From the NCBI GenBank assembly GCA_963790965.1, contig CAWBQO010000003.1, positions 310,001 to 374,000 on the forward strand: a DNA stretch of 64,000 nucleotides, given 5' to 3'. Both the position numbers and the translations under genes were made by a program. The notes beneath the pieces are model-generated. The model was not told the origin of the DNA. It worked only from the letters and a program-made list of their open reading frames with translations, and searched no databases. Of this stretch, positions 1 through 7,516 are shown piece by piece. Source of the DNA: CAWBQO01 sp963790965. GTDB taxonomy: Bacteria; Bacteroidota; Rhodothermia; Rhodothermales; DASSAV01. How positions within the stretch are numbered: the first letter of the stretch is position 1; every line of letters begins with the position of its first letter.

Positions 1-868
1 GCAATCGCAGGGCGTGCCCGTAGCTTTCGTTTCGCCCGGCGCGGACGGACGTGTTGGGCCTAAAGCTGTGGAGGAGGGGCTGGCACCGGCCGCCGGACTG
101 GTGTCGATCATGCACGCGAACAACGAAACGGGCGCGCGTTCGCCGGTCTCGGGTATTGCGGAGCGCTGCCGGGCGCGTGGCGTCCTTGTGCATACCGATG
201 CCGTACAAACGGCCGGTATTCTCCCGTTGCAAGTGAACGACCTTGGGGTAGACGCGCTCTCGCTGACGGCGCACAAGCTCTACGGACCGCGAGGCGTGGG
301 CGTGCTCTACGTTCGCTCGGGCTGCGACCTCGTGCCGCTGGTGGAAGGCGGCGCGCAGGAGCGGCGGCGGCGTGGCGGAACAGAAAATGTCGCCGGCATC
401 GTTGGCCTTGCCGCGGCTATGGATCTTGCCGCCGAGGAAAGTTCGGGCCGCTGGGCGCATCTCGTGGATCTGCGCAGCTACCTCTTTGCTGCGCTCGACG
501 AGGCCCTGCCGGTGCCGTTCGTTCTCAACACGCCCCGCAGCGTTGAAGCGTCCGTGCCGCACATCGTGAACATCGCCTTTCCGCCAGTCGATGGTCAGCC
601 GCTCGATGGCGAAATGTTGCTGCTAAACCTGGATCTGGAGGGCGTTTGCGTTTCTGCAGGAAGCGCATGCACGAGCGGTGCCCTGCAGCCGAGCCACGTT
701 CTTACCGCAATGGGCCTGCCGCGAGAAACGGCCTCTGCAGCCGTGCGGTTCTCTTTCGGCAAGGAGACCACACGGCAGGAGATCGACTTCACCGTGGAAC
801 GCCTTGCGGCTATTTTGAAACGAATGGCGCAGGTGCCCGGCGTCAGTACCCTCGTGCGACCAACATGA
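1..868 (+). CDS. Cysteine desulfurase (class V aminotransferase), 5' end outside window
   Basis: PLP enzyme that takes sulfur from cysteine as an enzyme-bound persulfide, for Fe-S clusters or tRNA thiolation. The reading frame is open to the left edge, so the N-terminus lies outside; about 288 residues are visible. Seen: HANNETG, HTDAVQ (the Asp that holds the pyridine nitrogen), TAHKLYGPRG (the PLP-lysine) and, near the C-terminus, SAGSACTSG with the catalytic cysteine. This is the NifS/IscS family; the exact role (IscS, NifS or SufS-like) cannot be fixed from the fragment. Its stop overlaps the next start as ATGA (865-868), so it is translationally coupled to the DUF2064 gene. Confidence 0.93.
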   Translation, partial: QSQGVPVAFVSPGADGRVGPKAVEEGLAPAAGLVSIMHANNETGARSPVSGIAERCRARGVLVHTDAVQTAGILPLQVNDLGVDALSLTAHKLYGPRGVGVLYVRSGCDLVPLVEGGAQERRRRGGTENVAGIVGLAAAMDLAAEESSGRWAHLVDLRSYLFAALDEALPVPFVLNTPRSVEASVPHIVNIAFPPVDGQPLDGEMLLLNLDLEGVCVSAGSACTSGALQPSHVLTAMGLPRETASAAVRFSFGKETTRQEIDFTVERLAAILKRMAQVPGVSTLVRPT

Positions 869-1554
869 CAAACAGCCGCGAGGCTTTGATCTTGTTTGCT
901 CCGGAGTGGGCTTCATCTCCGGACGAGACGAGCATGATGCCCTACCTCTCACCGAAAGAGGTTGGGATGCTCTATGACGCGTTCCTTTTGGACGCGCTGG
1001 AGCAGTACGGCCGCCTCGGAGTGGACGTGCGCCTTTACGCGGAACATGCAGGGGTGCTGCGAAGCAAGTTCGCGGCAACGCCCGGCGTAGTCTTCATCGA
1101 CGTGACGGGCGGAGATTACGGGCAGCGGATGGCGCAAGCGTGCGTCGAAACGTTTAGTCTTGGATACGAACGAATCGTCGTCACGAGCGCGAATCACCCG
1201 ACGCTGCCGGAGGAGTTCATAAGGATGGCGTTCGAGAGTCTCGATGCCCCGCTTTCTGCATCCATCGGTCCAAGTGAGGACGGCGGGTACTATCTTCTGG
1301 GGATGAACGACTTTTTCTCCGGCCTCTTCGCCGATGTCATCACCAGACGTGACACGTATTTTGACGATACCATGGAGCGCCTGACGGATGCGAACCGCAC
1401 CGTTACCGTGCTTCCAACATGGTACGGCATCGACCGTCCCGCCGATCTCGTTCGGCTTTCGTCCGACTTGCGCCCGGCCGGCGAGGCGTTGCCAAATACC
1501 CGTCGTATCATGGAGGCGTTGCAGTCTAAAATCGACCTGTTAGCCGGAAAGTAG
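865..1554 (+). CDS. DUF2064 / TIGR04282-type nucleotidyl- or glycosyltransferase-like protein
   Basis: A 229-residue protein resembling the DUF2064 family, which has a GT-A-like fold related to CofC and MobA nucleotidyltransferases. Seen: an N-terminal ALILFAPEW strand where the family usually has a KxPxxGxVKTRL loop, a TSANHPTLP segment matching the family's 'G.D.P.l' motif, and GPSEDGGYYLLG, the most typical family signature. The start at 865 is taken from the ATGA overlap with the desulfurase stop; a longer open frame upstream only shadows that gene. The poorly conserved N-terminal loop makes a normal nucleotide-sugar role doubtful. Function unknown. Confidence 0.75.
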   Translation: MTNSREALILFAPEWASSPDETSMMPYLSPKEVGMLYDAFLLDALEQYGRLGVDVRLYAEHAGVLRSKFAATPGVVFIDVTGGDYGQRMAQACVETFSLGYERIVVTSANHPTLPEEFIRMAFESLDAPLSASIGPSEDGGYYLLGMNDFFSGLFADVITRRDTYFDDTMERLTDANRTVTVLPTWYGIDRPADLVRLSSDLRPAGEALPNTRRIMEALQSKIDLLAGK

Positions 1555-1579
1555 CCCTTTTCCTTATTGCGAGGTTTTT

Positions 1580-2623
1580 ATGGAAGGTTCATCGCAGAAG
1601 AAGATGGATGGTTTTATCACCATCGAGCAGTTCATCATCGAGCAGCAGGAAGCGCATCCGGGTTCGACCGGGTCTTTCTCCCGGTTGCTGCGAGACATCA
1701 GCGTGGCTGCGAAGATCGTGAACCGCGACGTCCGAAGAGCAGGCCTTGTGGACATCCTCGGAGAGTCCGGACTGGTGAACGTCCAGGGTGAGGTGCAGAT
1801 GAAGCTCGATGCGCTGGCGCATGAGGAGTTCGTTCGGGCGCTCCACAGAGGCGGCGAATGCGCGCTTATCGGGTCGGAAGAACATGCGGAGGCCATTCCG
1901 CTCAAGGCCATGGGAGACCATTCGGGCAAGTACATCGTGCTGCTCGATCCGCTCGACGGTTCATCGAACATCGAGGTGAACGTCTCCATCGGCACCATCT
2001 TCAGCGTATACCGGATGCCGGACAACTTCACCGGCGAGGCGGATCTTGACGCGGCGCTGCAACCCGGCGTGCAGCAGTGCGCCGCCGGGTACGTCATTTA
2101 TGGCTCCTCGACGATACTCGTGTATACCACCGGCCACGGCGTCAATGGCTTCACGCTGGACCCGTACATTGGCGAGTTCATCCTTTCCCATCCGAACATC
2201 CGCACGCCTGAATGGGGCGGCATGTACTCGATCAATGAGGGCAACTACAACTCCTGGGAGCCTGGGCTTAAGGAGTTCATCAAGTGGATACAGAGGGAGG
2301 ACAACGGCACCGGCCGTCCGCTGAAGTCGCGGTATATCGGATCGTTCGTGTCGGACTTCCACCGCAACTTGCTGAAAGGCGGCATCTACATCTACCCGGC
2401 CGACCACCGGAGTCCCGATGGAAAGTTGCGGCTCATGTACGAGGCCAATCCACTCGCGTTCATTGTAGAGCAGGCGGGCGGGCGGGCGACGGACGGGAGC
2501 CGCCGGGTGCTGGAGAAGGTGCCGAATGCCCTTCATCAGCGGACACCGCTCTACATCGGCAGCTCCGAATTGGTGCGTGCCGCCGAATCGTTCTTGCGAG
2601 GGGACGAGCCGGAGCCGCGGTAA
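1580..2623 (+). CDS. fbp: Fructose-1,6-bisphosphatase class 1
   Basis: Hydrolyses fructose-1,6-bisphosphate to fructose-6-phosphate in gluconeogenesis; cytosolic. 347 residues, close to the family's usual 330-340. Seen: the metal-binding DPLDGSSNIEVNVSIGT motif near residue 120, SRYIGSFVSDFHRNL, the substrate-binding GGIYIYP, and the C-terminal EQAGGRATDG. The ATG at 1580 follows a GAGG a few bases upstream. It lies 25 bp after the DUF2064 gene and converges on the glycogen synthase gene, which fits supply of hexose phosphate for storage polymers. Confidence 0.96.
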   Translation: MEGSSQKKMDGFITIEQFIIEQQEAHPGSTGSFSRLLRDISVAAKIVNRDVRRAGLVDILGESGLVNVQGEVQMKLDALAHEEFVRALHRGGECALIGSEEHAEAIPLKAMGDHSGKYIVLLDPLDGSSNIEVNVSIGTIFSVYRMPDNFTGEADLDAALQPGVQQCAAGYVIYGSSTILVYTTGHGVNGFTLDPYIGEFILSHPNIRTPEWGGMYSINEGNYNSWEPGLKEFIKWIQREDNGTGRPLKSRYIGSFVSDFHRNLLKGGIYIYPADHRSPDGKLRLMYEANPLAFIVEQAGGRATDGSRRVLEKVPNALHQRTPLYIGSSELVRAAESFLRGDEPEPR

Positions 2624-2665
2624 GGCACCGGGTCCGGCCGTCGTGCTTCGAACCCGGCCGCAATC

Positions 2666-3886
2666 CTACAGCAGCGACTCGTAGTAGGCGAGCGTTCGTT
2701 CGGCGATGCGGGTCCAGCTGAAGAGCTTTTCGACCCGGTCGCGTGCGTTCAGGCCCATTTTTCTTATCAGGTCCGGATCTGCGAGAAGCTGATTGACGGC
2801 AGCCGCAAGGTCGCGGGAGAACGCCTCCGGATGGGCAGGCTCGGACGTGTTTTCTCCGGCCGTAGCGAAGGGCACGAGCAGGCCCGTTTCTCCCGGGACG
2901 ACGATCTCGGGTATGCCGCCGACGGCGGATGCCACGACGGGCGTCTCGCAGGCCATCGCCTCCAGATTGATGATGCCGAAGGGTTCGTACACGGATGGGC
3001 ACACGAACACGGCGGCCTGGCTGTAGAGCGGGATGACCTCCGTGCGCGGCAGCATCTCGTCAATCCAGATGACGGGGCTTTCCGGTCCGCGTAGTTCGCG
3101 CGCGCGCGCCACCGCGCTCGCCATTTCTGCACCGATCTCCGGTGTGTCCGGGGCACCGGCGCAAAGAACCGTCTGGACGCCGGGCAGGAAATGCGGCAGC
3201 GCGTTGACGAGGTGAATGATGCCTTTCTGGCGCGTGATGCGCCCAACGAAGAGCACATACGGACGAAGCGGATCGATGCCGAACTTCTCCAGAACGAGCA
3301 CGTCCGGCGTGGGCCGGTACTCATCCAGGTCAATGCCGTTCGGGATGACCTGAATACGGTCGAACGGAACGTCATAGAGGTCGTGCACGTCCTGCTTCAT
3401 CGACTCGGAGACGGCGATGACGCCGTCGGCGTTCTTGTACGCCGTTTCTTCAATCCAGCGGCTTGCGTAGTAGGCCGTTCCGAGCTGTTCCACCTTCCAG
3501 GGCCGATGCGGCTCGAGCGAATGGGTTGTCAGCACGAGGCGCGCACCGGCGAGTTGCTTGAGCAGCAAGCCTGCGAAGTGCGAGTACCAGGTATGTCCGT
3601 GGGCAATGTCGGCGCGCTTGACTGAGCCGGCGATGACGAGGTCGTTGAGCATCGTGTTCAGGAACTTCGCGTGGCGCGGATCCTGCGACGGGAGCGACAC
3701 GGGCGGCTCAACACCCCTAACCGTAAGGTTGCCGATCTTTTCGTCCTGATCACCGAAACTGAACACGTCGATCTCATGTGCATGGCCGTCGAGCTTGGCC
3801 ATTTCCCGTGTAAGGTATTCGACATGAACGCCGGCACCGCCATAGATGTGGGGCGGGTACTCGTTCGTGAGAATGGCAATCTTCAT
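2666..3886 (-). CDS. glgA: Glycogen synthase, GT4 family (GlgA/GlgM type)
   Basis: Retaining glycosyltransferase of 406 residues with two Rossmann domains. Seen: N-terminal NEYPPHIYGGAGVHVEYL, GHTWYSHFAG, the linker VGRITRQKG, and the C-terminal EPFGIINLEAMACETPVVAS carrying the E-x7-E pair that binds the donor sugar nucleotide. It resembles the actinobacterial/cyanobacterial-type GT4 'glycogen synthase' rather than the GT5 enzyme. In actinobacteria this family makes maltose-1-phosphate from ADP-glucose (GlgM), so either product is possible here. The window also holds glgC (46500-47768), which would supply ADP-glucose, although the genes are not adjacent. Confidence 0.85.
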   Translation of the reverse strand: MKIAILTNEYPPHIYGGAGVHVEYLTREMAKLDGHAHEIDVFSFGDQDEKIGNLTVRGVEPPVSLPSQDPRHAKFLNTMLNDLVIAGSVKRADIAHGHTWYSHFAGLLLKQLAGARLVLTTHSLEPHRPWKVEQLGTAYYASRWIEETAYKNADGVIAVSESMKQDVHDLYDVPFDRIQVIPNGIDLDEYRPTPDVLVLEKFGIDPLRPYVLFVGRITRQKGIIHLVNALPHFLPGVQTVLCAGAPDTPEIGAEMASAVARARELRGPESPVIWIDEMLPRTEVIPLYSQAAVFVCPSVYEPFGIINLEAMACETPVVASAVGGIPEIVVPGETGLLVPFATAGENTSEPAHPEAFSRDLAAAVNQLLADPDLIRKMGLNARDRVEKLFSWTRIAERTLAYYESLL

Positions 3887-4020
3887 GGCTACGTGATGGT
3901 GTATGCAGATGCGGTTCGTGTGCAGCGAGGCTGAATCGTCGGTCAGCCCTGCAAGTTAGCCATTCTCCGCTCACAAACTGTTAAGGATGAGGAACGATTG
4001 GACGTCCCGGACGCACCGCG

Positions 4021-4093
4021 TTACCGCAGCGCCCCTTCAAGCGTCGTGGCGGCATCCGTCTTTTCGTCGTGGTACTTGACGATGATGGGCGCG
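4021..4093 (-). pseudogene. Displaced 3' end of dapD (73-bp direct repeat)
   Basis: Encodes APIIVKY then DEKTDAATTLEGALR and a stop, the same C-terminus as intact dapD at 4906-4978. The two 73-bp copies differ at six positions. Five are silent third-codon changes and one gives His for Arg. Homology stops abruptly at 4094. This looks like the 3' end of another dapD allele left behind after insertion of the hicAB islet. The open frame running from here to 4272 has no recognisable N-terminal part and is not called as a gene. Confidence 0.8.
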
Positions 4094-4268
4094 CAGCAAA
4101 GGTCTACTCTCGGAACACGACCGCGCCTCGCCGGGCGTAAGGTAGTTGCGGACGCCGCTCGACCACTTGGAGCGCCACCCGTCCCTCGGCTGTGACCTGG
4201 CCATACGGTCCCGTGGGCGCTATTCGGTGCAGCGCGACTTGTAGAGGATGCACGCGCGAGAGCGCATA

Positions 4269-4481
4269 TCACGCGAACATCAACCGTCTACCTTTCGGCT
4301 TCGGAATGGAATCGCCGAACTCCTCGGCTGTACTAAGCCAGAGCCGCACCGCTTCCTGTGCGTTCGCCAAAGCCTCGTCCTGCGTCGTTCCGTGCGCGGC
4401 GCATCCCGGCAACTCCGGCACTTCCGCCACAAAGACCTCATCCTCTTCGCTCCAGTAGATTATGACTTCATACTTGTGCAT
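4269..4481 (-). CDS. hicB: HicB-type antitoxin
   Basis: 70-residue protein with a partial RNase H-like HicB fold. Seen: the N-terminal KYEVIIYWSEEDEVFVAEVP strand pair, PELPGCAAHGTT and the following EALANAQEAV helix, the hallmark of HicB antitoxins. It lacks a C-terminal DNA-binding domain, so it is a short-form HicB. Its ATG overlaps the hicA stop as TAATG, giving the toxin-first order usual for hicAB. HicB binds and neutralises HicA. Confidence 0.88.
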   Translation of the reverse strand: MHKYEVIIYWSEEDEVFVAEVPELPGCAAHGTTQDEALANAQEAVRLWLSTAEEFGDSIPKPKGRRLMFA

Positions 4482-4738
4482 TACGCCTGCCCTATGTCCA
4501 GCTTGTACTTAAGGATAATCACGCGTACCTGGCGTACCTGGTACGCCTTCGCTTTGCTCCCGTCGCGCTGGAGATTGACTTTCTCGTCGATGCCGGCCTT
4601 ACGAAAAATGTGATGGCTGCCGCGCGTTCGCTCCTCGAAGCCTAATCTATGTAGCAACTGGCAGAGATCGTGGAACGCGATACCGGCATCAGACGATCCG
4701 CTCAGAACTTGATCCCGGAGTTTTTCGTATTTACCCAA
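4481..4738 (-). CDS. hicA: HicA-type mRNA interferase toxin
   Basis: 85-residue toxin with a double-stranded-RNA-binding-like fold that cleaves mRNA. Seen: LGFEERTRGSHHIFRK with the catalytic histidine in GSHH, then a basic KAKAYQVRQVRVIILKYKL tail. The frame is open upstream to 4843, but that extension looks unrelated to HicA. I chose the TTG at 4736-4738, giving LGKYEKLRDQVLSG at the N-terminus. No strong ribosome binding site is visible, so the start is uncertain. It precedes and overlaps hicB. Confidence 0.82.
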   Translation of the reverse strand: MGKYEKLRDQVLSGSSDAGIAFHDLCQLLHRLGFEERTRGSHHIFRKAGIDEKVNLQRDGSKAKAYQVRQVRVIILKYKLDIGQA

Positions 4739-4781
4739 TTGTCCGGCTCTGGAAGCTGCGCTAAAGATTGTAAGCTCGTCC

Positions 4782-4800
4782 CTCGGAAACCCTTTCCGAG
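4782..4800. promoter_or_regulatory. Perfect inverted repeat upstream of hicA
   Basis: An 8-bp inverted repeat (CTCGGAAA / TTTCCGAG) around a 3-bp centre, 44 bp upstream of the chosen hicA start. It could be the operator for an autoregulating HicAB complex, or a stem downstream of dapD. There is no T-run on either side, so an intrinsic terminator is less likely. Confidence 0.4.
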
Positions 4801-4905
4801 TGTGTGGCCCTTTGTCCAGCGCGTGCCCGGCGCGTGCGTGCAACTACACATTAGTTATTCATTTCGCCTAACGGATCGGTGCCGCCTACATGGCTGAAGG
4901 TGTCT

Positions 4906-5742
4906 TTATCGCAGCGCCCCCTCCAGAGTTGTGGCGGCATCCGTCTTTTCGTCGCGGTACTTGACGATGATGGGCGCGTAGAGCGAGAGGCCGTTGGCGT
5001 CGGCGAAGGCACCTTGCGCCTTGCGGGAGCCTGGCACCACGACGGCACCCGCCGGGATCTCCAGCGATCCGCCCTCGGCGCGCTGCAGCACCCGTTCGCG
5101 GACGAGGTCATACACGCGCGTTGAACCCGTCAGGAGCACGCCGGGAGCGAGGACGGCGCGCTCGCGCACGATGCAGCCTTCGTAGACGCCACAGCCGCCT
5201 CCCACGAATACGTCATCCTCGATGACCACCGGAACGGCGCCGACTGGCTCCAGCACCCCACCGACTTGCGCCGCCGCTGAGAGGTGAACGCGCTTTCCGA
5301 TCTGTGCGCAGCTTCCGACGAGCGCATGGGAATCGACCATGGTTGCCTCATCGACGTACGCGCCGACGTTGATGTACATAGGAGGCATACAGACAACGCC
5401 TTTGCCGACGAAAGCCCCGGTGCGAACGGCAGAGCCTCCCGGCACGATCCGCACCTGCGCCTCGGCTTCCAGGCGCAGAGGAGGATAGGTGTCTTTGTCG
5501 AAAAAGGTGAAAGGAGGCAAGTCGAACCGCTCTATCTCACCCAGTCGGAAACCGAGCAGGATGCCCTGTTTCACCCACACCTGCGCCTCCCAACGGCCGT
5601 CATCCTTGCGAACGGCGGCGCGGATGGACCCGGCGTTGAGGCCGCTTATCAGGGTGCCAAACGCTTCTGCGGTCGCAGCGCGGTCAAGTTCGTGGGCCGG
5701 CTGGGCGGCGAGAGCGGTGATCTGCCTTTGCAGGTCGTGCAT
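4906..5742 (-). CDS. dapD: 2,3,4,5-tetrahydropyridine-2,6-dicarboxylate N-succinyltransferase
   Basis: Succinylates tetrahydrodipicolinate in the lysine/diaminopimelate pathway. 278 residues from the ATG at 5742; the longer open frame upstream has no family character. Seen: an N-terminal helical part with AAVRKDDGRWEAQVWVKQGI, then the left-handed beta-helix hexapeptide repeats running through MYINVGAYVDEATMVDSHAL, VGSCAQIGKRVHLSAAAQVG and EDDVFVGGGCGVYEG, and the family C-terminus. The last 24 codons, including the stop, recur at 4021-4093. Directly upstream on the same strand is the cupin gene (12 bp apart), possibly in one transcript. Confidence 0.95.
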   Translation of the reverse strand: MHDLQRQITALAAQPAHELDRAATAEAFGTLISGLNAGSIRAAVRKDDGRWEAQVWVKQGILLGFRLGEIERFDLPPFTFFDKDTYPPLRLEAEAQVRIVPGGSAVRTGAFVGKGVVCMPPMYINVGAYVDEATMVDSHALVGSCAQIGKRVHLSAAAQVGGVLEPVGAVPVVIEDDVFVGGGCGVYEGCIVRERAVLAPGVLLTGSTRVYDLVRERVLQRAEGGSLEIPAGAVVVPGSRKAQGAFADANGLSLYAPIIVKYRDEKTDAATTLEGALR

Positions 5743-5753
5743 AGCTGGAGTTG

Positions 5754-6260
5754 TTAAACGCGGATGAAGTCTGCGACCTGTGGTATGGACCGGAGCGCCC
5801 GCAGGTCCTCTTCGGAAGGGCGGACAGGGCGGTCCCGCGTACAATCGACGAGGCACAGGAAGCCGAGCGGCTCGTCCTCATGAGCGCGGAACTGATGCCA
5901 TGTCTGGGGCGCAATATAGACGGCGTCGAAAGCGGCGACCGGGTACACCTGCTCGCCCACCAGCACGCGGCCGGAGCCGCGGAGGATCAGGACGGCATGT
6001 TCATGCTGGTGGCGCTCCAGGGTGGAGTAGCCGTTTGCGGCCATCTCAAAGTACCGGAACTCGGTTGGCAGCGAATCTCCATGGCCGCCAAAGAGGACCT
6101 GCCGCGTGATCTGCTTGAAGTGGGTACCGGTTTCCTTATACTGCAGCTGCGGCACGTCCGTCCACCGGTACTCACCGGCATGAGCGATGAACTTCCTTAT
6201 GGGAACGTGCACGGCTTCGGACGGCGGGTTAAGGGAATTGCTCCTGTCGCTTGTCGTCAT
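5754..6260 (-). CDS. Single-domain cupin, coupled to the RuBisCO-like gene
   Basis: 168 residues forming one cupin beta-barrel. Seen: motif 1 around ERHQHEHAVLILRGSGRVLV, with the HxH metal ligands, and motif 2 around DAVYIAPQTWHQFRA, with the second-motif histidine. The start overlaps the RuBisCO-like stop as ATGA (6257-6260), so the two proteins are probably made together. In Rhodospirillum rubrum a RuBisCO-like protein makes 1-methylthioxylulose-5-phosphate, and a cupin releases methanethiol from it to give DXP (the MTA-isoprenoid shunt). The pairing here suggests the same role but does not prove it. A sugar-binding or epimerase-type cupin is an alternative. Confidence 0.7.
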   Translation of the reverse strand: MTTSDRSNSLNPPSEAVHVPIRKFIAHAGEYRWTDVPQLQYKETGTHFKQITRQVLFGGHGDSLPTEFRYFEMAANGYSTLERHQHEHAVLILRGSGRVLVGEQVYPVAAFDAVYIAPQTWHQFRAHEDEPLGFLCLVDCTRDRPVRPSEEDLRALRSIPQVADFIRV

Positions 6261-7387
6261 GAAGGTATGTCTGGCAAAGATCCATAGGTGCGCGCGGCGC
6301 TTTCAACGGCTTCGGAAAAGGCGCGCGCGTGTTCGGTAAGCGAATCGTTCGCCTCGAGCAAGCTGCCGCCGATGAGCAACCCCGTGTCGGGTCCGAAACG
6401 TTCAACGAGCGCCGGCACCTGGTCGGTGCGCATGCCGCCGGCCGGTACCGGAAGAGCCGGCGCGAAATTGAACCAGGGAGCGCGGGCCTCTTCCGCTATG
6501 GCACTGGAAACGTCCGGCGGCGTGCCGAAACGTCCGCCGGAGTTGGCGAAGATGACGGCGTCGGCCCCCAACATGCGGAAGATGCGGCCGATCAGCAGGT
6601 CCGGCGCGATTCGTATTGATCCCGAGAAAGCCGGATGGGCGAGAAGAGGAACGTCGGTGTAGGAGGAGGCGAGCTTCTCGAAGAACGGAAGTCCGAGCAG
6701 CATGGGCGCGCACATCATGACTTCGGCACCCATCTCCTGAGCGAATTCGGCCTGCCGAAGGACCTCCTCCGGACTCCCGGAAAGGTTCGGGCAGTAGAGC
6801 GACGTTCTCCCCGTGACATCGGCCGCCCGCCGGCAAGCGTCGAGGCAGGCGACCACCCGGTCTTCAAACGGGCAGAACGCATGGTCGCTCAGATAGTGGT
6901 CGTCTTTGATGAGGTCGATACCGCCAAGGGCGAGGCGGTGGCAGAGGTCCTGCAGCTGGGCAACCGTCAGTCCAACCGGCTTGAGCGCCGTGAGCGTGAG
7001 CGGGCGGCGCGGCACCCCGGCTCGCTCGCGCAAACCGGCGATGCCTTCCTTCGGACCGGCGAACTTTCGCGCCAGAGCGGCCGGTAACGCCACGGACACG
7101 AGGGAGACGCTGTCGTGGAGACTGACGTTGCCGAAGAGCACGTTAAAGAACTGCGCGGTATCCACGGCCGCGTTGATGATGGGCAGGGCGAGTGTTACGA
7201 GAAAGCCGTCCGCGCCGTCAGCCTCCACCCCTTCCACACTGCCCAGCATCTCCTCCCTGACGAACGGGTACCGCAAAGCGACGGACGTTGGCGTCTCGAC
7301 CGTCTGTTCGACCAGGATCGAATCGACCATGGCGGCCGGATCGGCTTCGTCGACCTTTAACCGGTATGTTATAAGGAGGCGGTTCAT
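6257..7387 (-). CDS. RuBisCO-like protein (form IV)
   Basis: 376 residues from the ATG at 7387. The RuBisCO large-subunit architecture is clear: LKPVGLT (residues 135-141), GGIDLIKDDH (155-164), and a C-terminal barrel part with HPAFSGSI and FANSGGRFG. It cannot be a carboxylase. The active-site KDDE is KDDH (Glu to His), the second lysine of TKPK is Val, and the loop 6 lysine is absent. Form IV enzymes act as enolases or isomerases on 5-methylthioribulose-1-phosphate and similar sugar phosphates; others act in apionate or tetronate catabolism. The overlapping cupin favours methylthio-sugar salvage (inference). It is divergent from the SDR gene across a 129-bp gap. Confidence 0.85.
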   Translation of the reverse strand: MNRLLITYRLKVDEADPAAMVDSILVEQTVETPTSVALRYPFVREEMLGSVEGVEADGADGFLVTLALPIINAAVDTAQFFNVLFGNVSLHDSVSLVSVALPAALARKFAGPKEGIAGLRERAGVPRRPLTLTALKPVGLTVAQLQDLCHRLALGGIDLIKDDHYLSDHAFCPFEDRVVACLDACRRAADVTGRTSLYCPNLSGSPEEVLRQAEFAQEMGAEVMMCAPMLLGLPFFEKLASSYTDVPLLAHPAFSGSIRIAPDLLIGRIFRMLGADAVIFANSGGRFGTPPDVSSAIAEEARAPWFNFAPALPVPAGGMRTDQVPALVERFGPDTGLLIGGSLLEANDSLTEHARAFSEAVESAARTYGSLPDIPS

Positions 7388-7516
7388 GTGAGGGAGATTT
7401 TCGCCGTCTTGGCGGTACATTGTCTGCACGCCGGGATGCAGGAGTCGGCTACTTTGTTCCTTGCGGAGCGGCTAATGAGTCGTTCGAGATTGCCAATTTA
7501 ACGGGAGCGATTTACA

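Larger units (their letters stand above)
4094..4905. mobile_element. Putative inserted islet carrying hicAB between two dapD 3' ends
   Basis: 812 bp bounded by two 73-bp direct repeats of the dapD 3' end, with the toxin-antitoxin pair as its only recognisable cargo. The outer 175 bp (4094-4268) has no convincing gene. The inner 167 bp (4739-4905) holds a perfect inverted repeat and a lone GTTAGGC heptamer on the minus strand (4867-4873). No integrase or transposase is visible, so mobility is inferred from the gene-end duplication only. Confidence 0.45.

Noticed and set aside
646..864. Upstream extension of the DUF2064 gene to 646
   Set aside because: It lies inside the desulfurase in another frame; the ATGA overlap gives a better start at 865.
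4021..4272. Open reading frame of about 83 codons ending in the dapD C-terminus
   Set aside because: Only the last 24 codons (stop included) resemble DapD; the rest has no family character or start signal, so it is treated as a gene remnant.
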